A DNA stretch of 64,000 bases from a bacterium (lineage in GTDB: Bacteria; Desulfobacterota; Binatia; DP-6), in NCBI GenBank assembly GCA_026129405.1, contig JAHCID010000005.1, forward strand, positions 270,412 through 334,411, read 5' to 3'. The translations under genes and the position numbers were made by a program. Below, piece by piece: positions 56,492-64,000 of this stretch. Every line of letters starts with the position of its first letter. Positions within the stretch are counted from its first letter, which is position 1. Under the pieces are notes generated by a model. It saw only the letters and a list, made by a program, of their open reading frames with translations. It had not been told where the DNA came from and searched no databases.

Positions 56492-57499
56492 TCGTGCTGC
56501 CCGGCGCCATCGGCGACGTCGTGCGCGCGCTGCCGCTGCTCGGCCGCCTGCGCCGAGCCTGGCCGCAGGCGCATCTCGGGTGGGCGGTCGAGCCGCCGTC
56601 GGCGCCGCTGCTCGAGGGGCATCCATGGCTCGACGAGGTGCTGGTCTTCCAGCGCCGCGGCGGGGTGCGCGCGTTCGGCCCGTTCCTGGCGCGCGTGCGC
56701 GGCGGGCGCTGGGACGTGGCGCTCGACCTCGGGCGGGGCATCAAGAGCGCGCTCGTGGCGTGGGCGTCGGGGGCGAGCGACCGGCTCGGGTTCGCGCGCG
56801 CCGACGGGCGCGAGCTGGGCTGGCTCTTCGCCACGCGCCACCTGGCTCCGCAGGGCGTCGCGGTCGCGAAGCTGGAGCAGTTCCTCGGCTTCGCCGACCT
56901 GCTGGGGGCGCCGGCGGCGCCGGTCGAGTTCGGGCTGGCGGCGCGCGACGCCGAGGCGCGCGACGCGGCGGCGCTGCTGGCGTCGTTGCCGCGGCCGCTG
57001 GTCGCGGCCTGTGGGCTCGTCGTGTCCGTCGCGCGCGTGGTTCCCGGAGCGCACGGCGGCGGTGCTCGGGGCGCTCGCGCGGCGGCACGGCGGCAGCGCC
57101 GTCCTGCTCGGCACCCCGGCGGACGCGGGCTTCGCGACGGCGGTGGAGCGGGCCGCGACGAGCCCGGTGCGCGACCTCGTCGGCCGCACGTCGCTGCGCC
57201 AGCTGCTGGCGCTGCTGCCGCACACGGCGCTGGCCTTCGGGCCCGACTCGGGGGCGCTGCATCTCGCGGCGGCGGTCGGGGTGCCGGTGGTCTCCCTATG
57301 GGGCGCGACGAGCGCGTGGCGCTCCGCACCCTTCGGCTCGGAGGCCCGCGTCGTGGAGGGCGCGTCGCCGTGCCGGCCCTGCTTTCTTTCGACCTGTCCG
57401 ATCGGTCGCGTCTGCATGCAGGCCATCGACGCCGCCGCGGTGCTCGCGCACGCGGACCCGGCGCTGGACGGGGCCGCCGCGGCCGGAGGGCCGGCGTGA
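56479..57499 (+). pseudogene. GT9 heptosyltransferase interrupted by a frameshift near 57010
   Basis: GTG at 56479 opens a GT9 frame: LLIVLPGAIGDVVRALPLL, WDVALDLGRGIKSALVAW and the stretch to LPRPLVAA (residue ~177) are normal. From ~57010 the homologous sequence continues in the +1 frame: GSSCPSRAWFPERTAAVL (the GSxWPxKxWPxE block), FGPDSGALHLAAAVG, and the Cys-rich CRPCFLSTCPIGRVCM, ending at 57499. Removing a single base at about 57010 would restore one ~340-aa heptosyltransferase (WaaC/WaaQ-like). No long homopolymer is at the site. Either a true frameshift mutation or an assembly error. The next reading frame starts in its stop (GTGA). Confidence 0.8.
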
Positions 57500-57678
57500 G
57501 CACGACGGCGACGACGTGGGCGCCGTGGCGCCGCGAGGGCTGGGCGGGAACGTGGCGCCCCGACGCGGGCGTCGACCTCGCCGCCGTGCTCGCGCTGGTC
57601 GCGAGCGGCGTCGGGCGCACCTCGCGCACGCGCGCAGCGTCGCCTGCGACCCCCGCCGGCACGGTGTGGGTGAAGTGA
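57496..57678 (+). pseudogene. N-terminal fragment of a split LPS kinase
   Basis: 60 codons from the GTG at 57496. The sequence WAPWRREGWAGTWRP, then a segment ending GTVWVK and a stop, resembles the N-lobe of WaaP/KdkA-type LPS kinases up to strand 3. Its last residue is the Lys expected to bind ATP. The downstream frame supplies the rest of the kinase, so the stop at 57676-57678 most likely results from an indel. Confidence 0.6.
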
Positions 57679-58286
57679 CGCCCGCACCCGGCGCGCGGCG
57701 GCGCGGCGCGCCTTCGCTGCACCGGGCGCTCGCCGCGGCCGGATTCGCGGCGCCGGAGCCGCTGCTGCTCGGGACCCGCGCGCGGGCCGGGCTGCTCGTG
57801 ACCGCCGACGTCGGCGGCGAGGAGCTGCTCGCGGCGGTGGTACGCCCGGGCGCCCGCGGCGCGAAGCGCGCGCTGCTCGCGCACCTGGGCCGCGAAGTGG
57901 CGCGCCTGCACCGCGCCGGCTTCGTACACGGCGATCTCGTGCCGCCGAACCTGCGCGTGCGCGGCGGCCAGCTCGTCTTCCTCGACAACGACCGCACGCG
58001 GCGGCTGCCGTTCGCCTTCGGCGCGCGGCGCAACCTCGTGCAGCTCGGACGCTTCGTGGTGCCGGGGCTGAGTCTCACCGACCGCGTGCGCGTGCTGGCG
58101 GCCTACGCCGCCGTGCGCGGCTTCGGCGGCGCCCGGCGCCGGCGGCTCGCGCGCTGGGTGGCGCGCAAGGTGACGCAGCGCCGCTGCGCCATCGACCGCA
58201 TCGCGCCCGCCGACGCCGCGCGCGCGGGCTTCCGCGAGCTCATGCGCAGCGGCGGCCCGTTCGACCCGGGAAGGGCGGCGGCGTGA
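57675..58286 (+). pseudogene. C-terminal part of the split LPS kinase (WaaP/KdkA superfamily)
   Basis: 203 codons, with a possible GTG at 57675. It begins in the middle of the N-lobe (LHRALAAAGFAAPEPLLLG), then LLVTADVGGEELL, catalytic loop VHGDLVPPN (residues ~84-92) and metal loop FLDNDRT. A C-terminal helical region typical of LPS kinases follows. Alone it lacks the strand-3 Lys; inserting one base near 57677 joins it with the 60-codon fragment into a ~264-aa kinase. A separately translated, ATP-lysine-less protein is the alternative, since the GTGA overlap mimics the normal gene junctions here. Coupled to the GT4 gene downstream. Confidence 0.7.
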
Positions 58287-59410
58287 GGCGGGCGGTCGTC
58301 ACGCTGGCGCACCCGCAGCACGCGGGCATGCTGCGCGCCCTGCGCATCCTCGACGATGCGGCGCCCGCACACGGCTGGACGCTGCACTTCGCCGTCCCGC
58401 AGCCGCACCCGCTCCTCGCCGAGGCCGGGATCGATCCGGCGCGCACGAGCGTGGTGCCGGGTCTCGGCCGCTGGCGGCGCTGGCGCAGCCGGCTGGCCGC
58501 GCCGCTCGTCGTGGGGCGTCTCGCGGCGCTCGCGCGGGACGCCGCCGTGTTCTACTCCGAGACGCTGTCGACGTTCCCGTACTGCTGGCTCGCCGGTCGG
58601 GTCACCGGCGTGCCGACGGTGGTGCACGTGTACTCGAGCTATCCGCAGGCGCGCCCGTATCGAAAGCACTGGCTGGGCCGCGCGCGCCACGTGATCGCGC
58701 CGTCGGCCGACTCGCTCGAGCTGGCGCGCCGGGCGATCGGCGGATTCGCGCCCGGCACGCGGGCGCTGGTGGCCTACAACGGCATGGACATCGGCCGCCT
58801 GGAGCGCGAGGCGGCCGCGCCGGTGCCGCCCGGGCTGCCGCCGATCCCGGCCGGGCCGCGCATCGGCATGGTGGGCAATCTCGACCCGCGCAAGAACCCG
58901 GCGACGCTGCTGGCGGCGCTGCCCGCGATCCGCGCCGCGGTGCCGGACGTGCACGTGCTCCTCGTCGGCGCCTTCCCCGACGCGGCCACCGAGGCGCGGG
59001 CGCGCGCCGAGATCGCCGCGCTCGGCGTCGGCGACGCGGTGACCGTGACCGGCTTCCTGCCGAACCCCTTCCCGCTCGTGCGTACGCTCGACGTGCTCGT
59101 GCACCCGGCCCTGCGCGATCCATTCCCGCTCGCGCTGCTCGAGGGCATGGCGCTGGCGCGGCCGATCGTGGCGTCGGCGGTGGGCGGCATCCCGGAGATG
59201 CTCGTCGACGGGGAGAGCGGCGTCCTGATGGCGCCCGAGGATCCGGCCGCGCTCGCGCAGGCGGTGATCGGGCTGCTGCGCGATCCGGGGCGCCGGGCGG
59301 CGATCGGTGCGGCGGCGCACGCCCGGCTCGCGGGGACCTTCTCGCTCGCCGGCTTCGCGGCGACCATGTTCGCCGCCTTCGACGCGGCGGCGGGGGAGGC
59401 GGGCCGATGA
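58283..59410 (+). CDS. family 4 glycosyltransferase
   Basis: 375 aa from the GTG at 58283. N-terminal Rossmann half with AHPQHAGMLRALRIL; acceptor-side YSSYPQARPYRK. The C-terminal GT4 half: IGMVGNLDPRKNPATLLAAL, VTGFLPNPFPLV and HPALRDPFPLALLEGMALARPIVAS, with the conserved EX7E pair spanning DPFPLALLEG. A retaining transferase that uses a nucleotide sugar at the cytoplasmic membrane face; donor and acceptor unknown, but the context is LPS core. Ends on the ATG of the GT2 gene. Confidence 0.87.
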   Translation: MRRAVVTLAHPQHAGMLRALRILDDAAPAHGWTLHFAVPQPHPLLAEAGIDPARTSVVPGLGRWRRWRSRLAAPLVVGRLAALARDAAVFYSETLSTFPYCWLAGRVTGVPTVVHVYSSYPQARPYRKHWLGRARHVIAPSADSLELARRAIGGFAPGTRALVAYNGMDIGRLEREAAAPVPPGLPPIPAGPRIGMVGNLDPRKNPATLLAALPAIRAAVPDVHVLLVGAFPDAATEARARAEIAALGVGDAVTVTGFLPNPFPLVRTLDVLVHPALRDPFPLALLEGMALARPIVASAVGGIPEMLVDGESGVLMAPEDPAALAQAVIGLLRDPGRRAAIGAAAHARLAGTFSLAGFAATMFAAFDAAAGEAGR

Positions 59411-60318
59411 GCCGCGTCGCGGTGATCGTGCCGACGTGGAATCGGGCCCACACGCTGGCGGCCAGCGTCGAGAGCCTGCTCGGGCAGGAGGGCGTCGAGC
59501 CGCAGGTCGTCGTCGTCGACGACGGCTCGACGGACGACACCCCGGCGGTGCTCGCGCGCCTCGGCGAGGATCCGCGCGTGCACGTGGTGCGCGGCACGCA
59601 TCAGGGCATCGCCGCCGCACGCAACGCCGGGCTCGCCGCCGTGACCGACGCGCCGTACGTCGCCTTCCACGACTCGGACGACCTGGCGCTGCCGGGCCGT
59701 CTGGCGGTGCCGACGGCGTACCTCGACGCGCATCGTGAGATCGATCTCGTCATGATGAACGGCCGCATGCTGCCGCCGGAGGACGCGCCGCACGAGCCCG
59801 AGGAGCCGTGGATCCGGCCCGAGGTAGCCCGCGCCCTGGCGTCGCGGCCGATCGGCGTGGCGGAGGTGTTCCGCTGGAACCTCGGCCAGCTCCAGGGGAT
59901 GTGCTTCACGCGGCGCGCGCTCGCGGCGGTCGGCCCGCTCGACGGCTCGTTCACCATCCTCGACGACCTGGACCTCGTGCTGCGGGTGACGGCCCGCTTC
60001 CAGGCGGTCTTCCTCGACGTGCCGGCGTTCGCCTATCGCCGGCATCCCGGCGGCGTCGCACGCAACCGCGAGCGCGTGCGCGAGGAGTCGATCCGGCTCG
60101 CCGACAAGCTCGCCGCCGGGCATCCCGAGGTGCTCGAGGTGCTCGGGAGGGAGACCTTCCGCCGCCGCCAGGCACGGCGCTGGGCCCGGCTCGCACGCGC
60201 GCGGGCGAAGGCCGGCGACGTCGAGGGGGCGCGGACGGCGATCGAGCGGGCGCAGCGCCTGGAGCCGCAGAACGTCCGCTGGCGCCTGCAGGCGCTGTGG
60301 CTGCGGCTGCGGGGCTGA
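59407..60318 (+). CDS. family 2 glycosyltransferase
   Basis: 303 aa. GT-A fold: VAVIVPTWNRAHTLAASVESLL at the N-terminus, VVVVDDGSTDDTPAVL, and FHDSDDLALPGRL carrying the DxD-like SDD. The acceptor half has FTILDDLDLVLRV with the ED-type catalytic acid and AYRRHPGGVARNR. The final ~60 residues (RRQARRWARLARARAKAGDVEGARTAI, split) form a helical, TPR-like tail. Inverting transferase for core or O-chain sugars; specificity unknown. Its stop shares one base with the start of the next gene. Confidence 0.87.
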   Translation: MSRVAVIVPTWNRAHTLAASVESLLGQEGVEPQVVVVDDGSTDDTPAVLARLGEDPRVHVVRGTHQGIAAARNAGLAAVTDAPYVAFHDSDDLALPGRLAVPTAYLDAHREIDLVMMNGRMLPPEDAPHEPEEPWIRPEVARALASRPIGVAEVFRWNLGQLQGMCFTRRALAAVGPLDGSFTILDDLDLVLRVTARFQAVFLDVPAFAYRRHPGGVARNRERVREESIRLADKLAAGHPEVLEVLGRETFRRRQARRWARLARARAKAGDVEGARTAIERAQRLEPQNVRWRLQALWLRLRG

Positions 60319-61437
60319 TGCGGATCGCGTTTCTGCACCGCAGCCTCGCGGGCGGCGGCACCGAGGCGGACCTGCGTCGCATGGCATCCGGGCTGGTCGC
60401 CCGCGGGCACGCCGTCACCGTCTTCTGCGCCAAGCCGCGCGGCGCGCCGGAAGGGGTCGCGGTGCGCCGGGTGCCGGTCGTGCGCGCCGGGCGCCTGCTG
60501 CGGCTGCTCTCGTTCGCGCTGCTCGCCCCGCGCCTGGCGGCGAGCGAGCCGTGGGACGTGGTGGTCGGGTTCGGGCGCACGCTGCGCCAGGACGTCGTGC
60601 GGGTCGGGGGCGGTACGCACCGCAGCTACCTGGCGCGCATGGAGGCGGACGGCTTCCGCGCGGCGGCGCGCGGGCCGTACCATCGCGCGATCCTCGCGCT
60701 CGAGCGGCGCATGTTCGCGCCGGGCGCGTACCGGCGCGTGCTGACGGTGTCGGCGCTCGCGGCCGACGAGGTGGTGCACGACTACGCGGTGCCGCGCGCC
60801 CGCGTCGCGGTGGTCTACAACGGCGTCGACCTCGTGCGCTTCGATCCGGCGGCGCGCGCGCGCCTCGGACCGCCGCTGCGCGCGGCGCTCGGCATCGCCG
60901 CCGACCGGCGCGTGTGCGCGGCGGTCGGCAGCGGCTTCGTGCGCAAGGGCTTCGACCTGCTGCTCGAGCTGTGGGCGACGCAGGCGCCGCCCGCCACGGT
61001 CCTCGTCCTCGTCGGCGACGACGAGCGCCTCGGCCGCTGGCGGCGCCGCGCGGCGGCGCCCGAGCTCGCCGGCCGCGTCGTGGTGACGGGGCCGCGCGCG
61101 GACGTCGAGGCGGTGTACGCGCTGGCGGACGCGGTCTGCGTGCCGTCGCGGCAGGAGGCGTTCGGCAACGTCGTGCTCGAAGCCTGCGCCGCCGGCGTGC
61201 CGGTGGTGACGACGCGCCGGGCGGGCGCGGCGGAGCTGCTCGACGGTCCGCTCGCGACGCTGGTCGTCGCGTCGCCCGACGACCGCGCGGTCTCGCCGCG
61301 GCCCTGGCGCGCGCTCGGGCCCGAAAGGGCCGGCCCTCGGCGCCGCGGCGCGCCGGCGCGCCGCGACGCTCACCTGGGACACGCACGTGGCGGCGGTGGA
61401 GCGGGTGCTCGCGGAGGCGGCGCATGCGCGCGCCTGA
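60318..61437 (+). pseudogene. GT4 glycosyltransferase with a disrupted C-terminus
   Basis: ATG at 60318. GGGTEADLRRMASGLVARGH, VGGGTHRSYLARMEADGF, AVGSGFVRKGFDLLLELW and PSRQEAFGNVVLEACAAGVPVV are a complete GT4 (WaaG-like) core through ~61280. After VASPDDRA (about 61290) the natural continuation is spread over other frames: LAAALARA in one, LGPERA back in the first, and [22 protein letters not shown] ending at 61437 in a third. At least two indels lie between about 61290 and 61335, beside a GGCCC-GAAA-GGGCC hairpin. As written, the first frame runs on to 61538 through the next gene. The missing part is only the terminal helices, so activity may be retained if the reading is real. Confidence 0.75.
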
Positions 61438-63004
61438 CGCGCCGACGATCGTGCACGGGCCGCTGCGCGCCTGGGTCGCACCGGGCGAGCGGCTCACGGA
61501 CGCGGTCGGGCCCGACGGCGATCCGGACCGGCTGCTGACGCATCCGCACTGCCGGGTGGTGAAGTTCCAGCGCAAGGTGGCGGTCGGCGACATCGACACG
61601 CCGGTCGGGACCCTGTTCGTGAAGCGCTACAACGTGCACGCCTGGCGCGTGCTCGTCGCCAGCCTCGGGCAGCCGTCGCCGGCGGTGCGCGCGTTCATGG
61701 CGGCGGCGGCGCTGGCGGAGCGCGGCTTCGGCGTGCCGCCGGTGGTGGCGGCGGTCGAGTACCGGCGCGCGGGCCTGTGCATGCGCAGCTTCTTCGTGAC
61801 CCGCGCCGTCACCGAGGCGGAGACGGCGGACGTGCGCTGGCAGGCCCTCACGCGGCGAGCGGCCGATCGGGCGTGCCGGCACGCACGCCGGGCGTTGGCG
61901 CGGGCGCTGGGGACGCTGTTTCGCGCCCTGCACGCGCGCGGCGTCTACCACGCGGATCTGAAGGACGTGAACATCCTCGTGCGCGGCGCGCCGGAGGCGC
62001 CCGAGCTGGTGCTGCTCGATCTCGAGCGGGTCACCGTCGGGCCTGCGCCGTCGCTGCGGCGGCGGACGAAGAACCTGGTCCAGCTGGAGCGCACGCTCGG
62101 CCGGCTGGCGAGCCGTACGGATCGGCTGCGCATCCTCGTCGCCTACCTCGGCCCCGAGGCCGAGCGCGCGGTGCGGCGCCGCTGGGCGAAGCGCGTGCTG
62201 CGCGCGGCGGCGCGCAAGGAGCGCGCGCGCCGCCGTCCCGCGCCGCCCGTGCGGCGGGACACGGTGTCCTGCACGGTGGTCTGCCAGGACGAGGCGGGGC
62301 AGATCGCCGGCTGCCTCTCGAGCGTCGCGTGGTGCGACGAGATCGTGGTCGTCGACGGCGGCTCGCACGACGACACGCCCGCGATCGCGCGCCGCTTCAC
62401 GCCGAAGGTGATCCACAACGCCTGGCCCGGGTATCGCGCCCAGAAGCAGTTCGCGCTCGAGCACTCGAGCGCGCAGTGGGTGCTGAACCTCGACGCCGAC
62501 GAGCGCGTCACGGCGGAGCTCGCCACCGAGATCCAGCGTGCGCTGCGCGAGGTGCCGGTGCCGATCGACGGCTTCCGCATCCCGCGCCTGGTGTCGTACC
62601 TCGGACGCTGGTGGTACCGGGGCGGCTGGTACCCGCGCCCGGTGCTGCGCCTGGTGCGCCGCGCGCACACCACCTGGGGGGGGACCGACCCGCACGACCG
62701 TGCCGAGGTGCCGGGGCGGGTGGTCGGCATGCGCCACCCCATCCTCCACTACACGTACGACGACATCGCCGATCATCTGCGCTCGGTGGACAAGCTCACC
62801 GCGGTCGCGGCGACCCAGGTGCCGCGGGGACGACGGGTGGGGACGGCCCGCCTGATCGGCGAGCCCGCCTGGCGCTTCGTGCGCGCCTTCGTCGTCAAGC
62901 GGGGCGCGTTGGAGGGGCTGCCGGGGCTGTTCGTCGCGGCGACCGACGCGTTCTACACCTTCCTGCGCTGGGCGCGGGTGTGGGAGCGGGAGCGGCGCCC
63001 GTGA
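61424..63004 (+). CDS. LPS kinase-GT2 glycosyltransferase fusion protein
   Basis: 526 aa from the ATG at 61424. Residues ~1-270 are a WaaP/KdkA-superfamily kinase: strand-3 VGTLFVKRYN (Lys67), catalytic loop YHADLKDVNIL (175-185), metal loop LLDLER (Asp199). After a basic linker (~262-277) residues ~280-526 are a WaaE-like family 2 glycosyltransferase: VSCTVVCQDEAGQI, VVDGGSHDDT (311-314 key) and NLDADERVT (DAD 357-359), then WYRGGWYPRPVLRLVRR. Both active sites look intact, unlike the neighbouring degenerate GT2 and split kinase. One chain could phosphorylate an inner-core sugar and add a hexose to it. Overlaps the GT2 gene downstream by GTGA. Confidence 0.85.
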   Translation: MRAPDAPTIVHGPLRAWVAPGERLTDAVGPDGDPDRLLTHPHCRVVKFQRKVAVGDIDTPVGTLFVKRYNVHAWRVLVASLGQPSPAVRAFMAAAALAERGFGVPPVVAAVEYRRAGLCMRSFFVTRAVTEAETADVRWQALTRRAADRACRHARRALARALGTLFRALHARGVYHADLKDVNILVRGAPEAPELVLLDLERVTVGPAPSLRRRTKNLVQLERTLGRLASRTDRLRILVAYLGPEAERAVRRRWAKRVLRAAARKERARRRPAPPVRRDTVSCTVVCQDEAGQIAGCLSSVAWCDEIVVVDGGSHDDTPAIARRFTPKVIHNAWPGYRAQKQFALEHSSAQWVLNLDADERVTAELATEIQRALREVPVPIDGFRIPRLVSYLGRWWYRGGWYPRPVLRLVRRAHTTWGGTDPHDRAEVPGRVVGMRHPILHYTYDDIADHLRSVDKLTAVAATQVPRGRRVGTARLIGEPAWRFVRAFVVKRGALEGLPGLFVAATDAFYTFLRWARVWERERRP

Positions 63005-63891
63005 CCCGTGCGCGGGTGTCGGTGGTGGTGGTCAACTGGAACGCGGGCGAGGCGCTCGGCGCCTGCCTCGACAGCCTCGCCGCCGACCCGCCGCGCGACG
63101 GCCCCGGACGGCGCGAGGTCGTGGTCGTCGACAACGCCTCGGAGGACGCGAGCCTCGGGCTGGCGCGGGCGCGCGGGCCGGCGATCCGGCTCGTCGAGAC
63201 CGGCAGCAACCTCGGCTTCGCCGCCGGCGCCAACCGCGGCGCGGAGGCGGCGACGGGCGACGTGCTCGTCTTCCTCAACCCGGACGCCCGCGTGCGCCCG
63301 GGCGCCCTCGACGCCCTCGTCGACGCGCTCGGCTCCGTGCCCGGCGCCGGCATCGCCGGCGGCGGGCTCTGCGACGCCCGCGGGCGCTGGCAGCCCGCGT
63401 CGGCACGCTTCGGCCCCATCCGCCACCTGTTGCTCGACACCACGCCCGGCCGCGCGGCCGCGCGCCGCCGCCGGGCCCCGCACGTCGTCGAGTGGGTGTA
63501 CGGGACGTTCGTGGCGGTGCGGCGCGACGTCTTCGCCCGGCTCGGGGGCTTCGACGCGAGCTACTTCTGCTACGGCGAGGACATGGACCTGTGTCACCGC
63601 GCCGCGGAGCTCGGCATCCGGACGATCCAGGTGCCCGGCGCGGTGGCCGAGCACGGCACCAACGTCTCGGCGACGCGGCGTTTCGGCAGCGGGCGCGAAG
63701 CCGCGGTCGTCGCCGGCGAGCTGCGCTTCTATACCCGCCGCGGCCGCCGGCTCGACGTGCCGCTCTTCCGCGCCCTCGCCGTGGCGAAGTTCGGGACCAA
63801 GGCGGCGCTCGCGGCGCTCACCGGACGGCCGGCGGCGGTCGAGGTCTACGGCCGCGTGGTACGCGCCTGCCTCGCGCCGGTGGCGGCATGA
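63001..63891 (+). CDS. family 2 glycosyltransferase, rhamnosyltransferase-like
   Basis: 296 aa from the GTG at 63001. VSVVVVNWNAGEALGACLDSL, VVVDNASEDASL, GSNLGFAAGANRG and LVFLNPDARVRPGAL (the NPD variant of DxD) are the signature of the WbbL/RfbF-like group of GT2 enzymes. YGTFVAVRRDVFARLGGFD and CYGEDMDLCHRAAELG give the acceptor loop and catalytic acid (ED). Such enzymes usually add rhamnose or another deoxysugar to polysaccharide intermediates. Ends on the start of the last gene. Confidence 0.88.
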   Translation: MTRARVSVVVVNWNAGEALGACLDSLAADPPRDGPGRREVVVVDNASEDASLGLARARGPAIRLVETGSNLGFAAGANRGAEAATGDVLVFLNPDARVRPGALDALVDALGSVPGAGIAGGGLCDARGRWQPASARFGPIRHLLLDTTPGRAAARRRRAPHVVEWVYGTFVAVRRDVFARLGGFDASYFCYGEDMDLCHRAAELGIRTIQVPGAVAEHGTNVSATRRFGSGREAAVVAGELRFYTRRGRRLDVPLFRALAVAKFGTKAALAALTGRPAAVEVYGRVVRACLAPVAA

Positions 63892-64000
63892 GCGCGCCGG
63901 CGCGCGCCGGCGCGGTGGTGACGCTGGCAGTGCCGTGCCGCACCGACGAGCCGGAGCTGGGGCACACGCTCGCGACCGCGTGGCGCAGCTGGCGAGCGGC
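63888..64000 (+). CDS. start of another transferase-like gene (partial, runs off the edge)
   Basis: ATG at 63888 overlaps the preceding stop (ATGA). Only 37 codons are visible: after SAPARAGAV comes VTLAVPCRTDEPELGHTL, which looks like the first strand and helix of a family 2 glycosyltransferase (VTLxVPxxxxExxLxxTL). The family cannot be confirmed from this fragment. Confidence 0.5.
   Translation, partial: MSAPARAGAVVTLAVPCRTDEPELGHTLATAWRSWRA

Noticed and set aside
57660-57690. Programmed ribosomal frameshift joining the two kinase frames
   Set aside because: There is no slippery heptamer and no obvious downstream pseudoknot; an indel explains the pattern more simply.

Overview
The window is very GC-rich (roughly 70 % by eye, not counted) and almost wholly coding: about 60 genes, no gene-free stretch above 300 bases, many 4-base ATGA or GTGA start/stop overlaps and many GTG starts. 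No tRNA, rRNA, insertion sequence, integrase, phage gene or CRISPR array was seen. The gene content is that of a didermic bacterium with lipid A-based LPS (bamA, skp, lpxA, lpxI, lpxB, msbA, kdtA, lpxK, heptosyltransferases, Kdo kinase, lolC/E and lolD). The gene order, LpxI in place of LpxH, single-heme outer-membrane-type proteins and a tandem-repeat secreted protein suggest a Deltaproteobacteria-like lineage, possibly Candidatus Binatota/Desulfobacterota_B. That placement is inference; no marker gene decides it.

Layout. 1-3814: a truncated caspase/C13-like lipoprotein, a small membrane protein, a secreted cupin, a small secreted Cys-containing protein, then a two-gene minus-strand unit (poly-Gly lipoprotein with an unusual heme-like motif plus a CxxCH beta-barrel candidate) and a coiled-coil protein. 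3867-10708: a protein methyltransferase, an NtrC-type two-component pair, an ECF sigma/anti-sigma/DUF3106 operon and a large secreted CxxCH protein. 10890-17263: uvrB-uvrC-comEC. 17244-19735: a NarL/DegS-type two-component pair. 19892-28267: an A-type Fe-S carrier, phosphoglycolate phosphatase, a lon-galT-glgA unit, DUF2203, a HAD hydrolase, a LOG-like protein and a 5-formyl-THF cyclo-ligase-like gene.

28224-30288 holds a tRNA T-loop modification unit (ubiquitin-like sulfur carrier, TtuA-type thiolase, TrmI m1A58 methyltransferase), divergent from two small zinc-ribbon genes. 31014-39659: RluA-type pseudouridine synthase, mannose-1-phosphate guanylyltransferase, PlsB acyltransferase, an NxxGxxAF repeat protein and lysS.

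39656-64000 is one continuous plus-strand envelope cluster. lolC/E-lolD-bamA-skp handle lipoprotein and outer-membrane protein traffic. A FabZ-LpxA fusion, lpxI, a Gfo/Idh oxidoreductase, lpxB, msbA, a DUF374 acyltransferase, kdtA and lpxK make and flip lipid A-Kdo. waaF and a run of glycosyltransferases and LPS kinases build the core. Three genes of the core part are frame-disrupted (near 57010, 57675 and 61290-61335), and one LPS kinase is fused to a family 2 glycosyltransferase. The cluster continues past the right edge.

Most notable: the sulfur carrier ending in GGAL, whose Gly-Gly codons double as the ribosome binding site of ttuA; the kinase-glycosyltransferase fusion; the FabZ-LpxA fusion with no lpxD beside it; and several promoters whose -10 element lies so close to the start codon that the messages should be leaderless.
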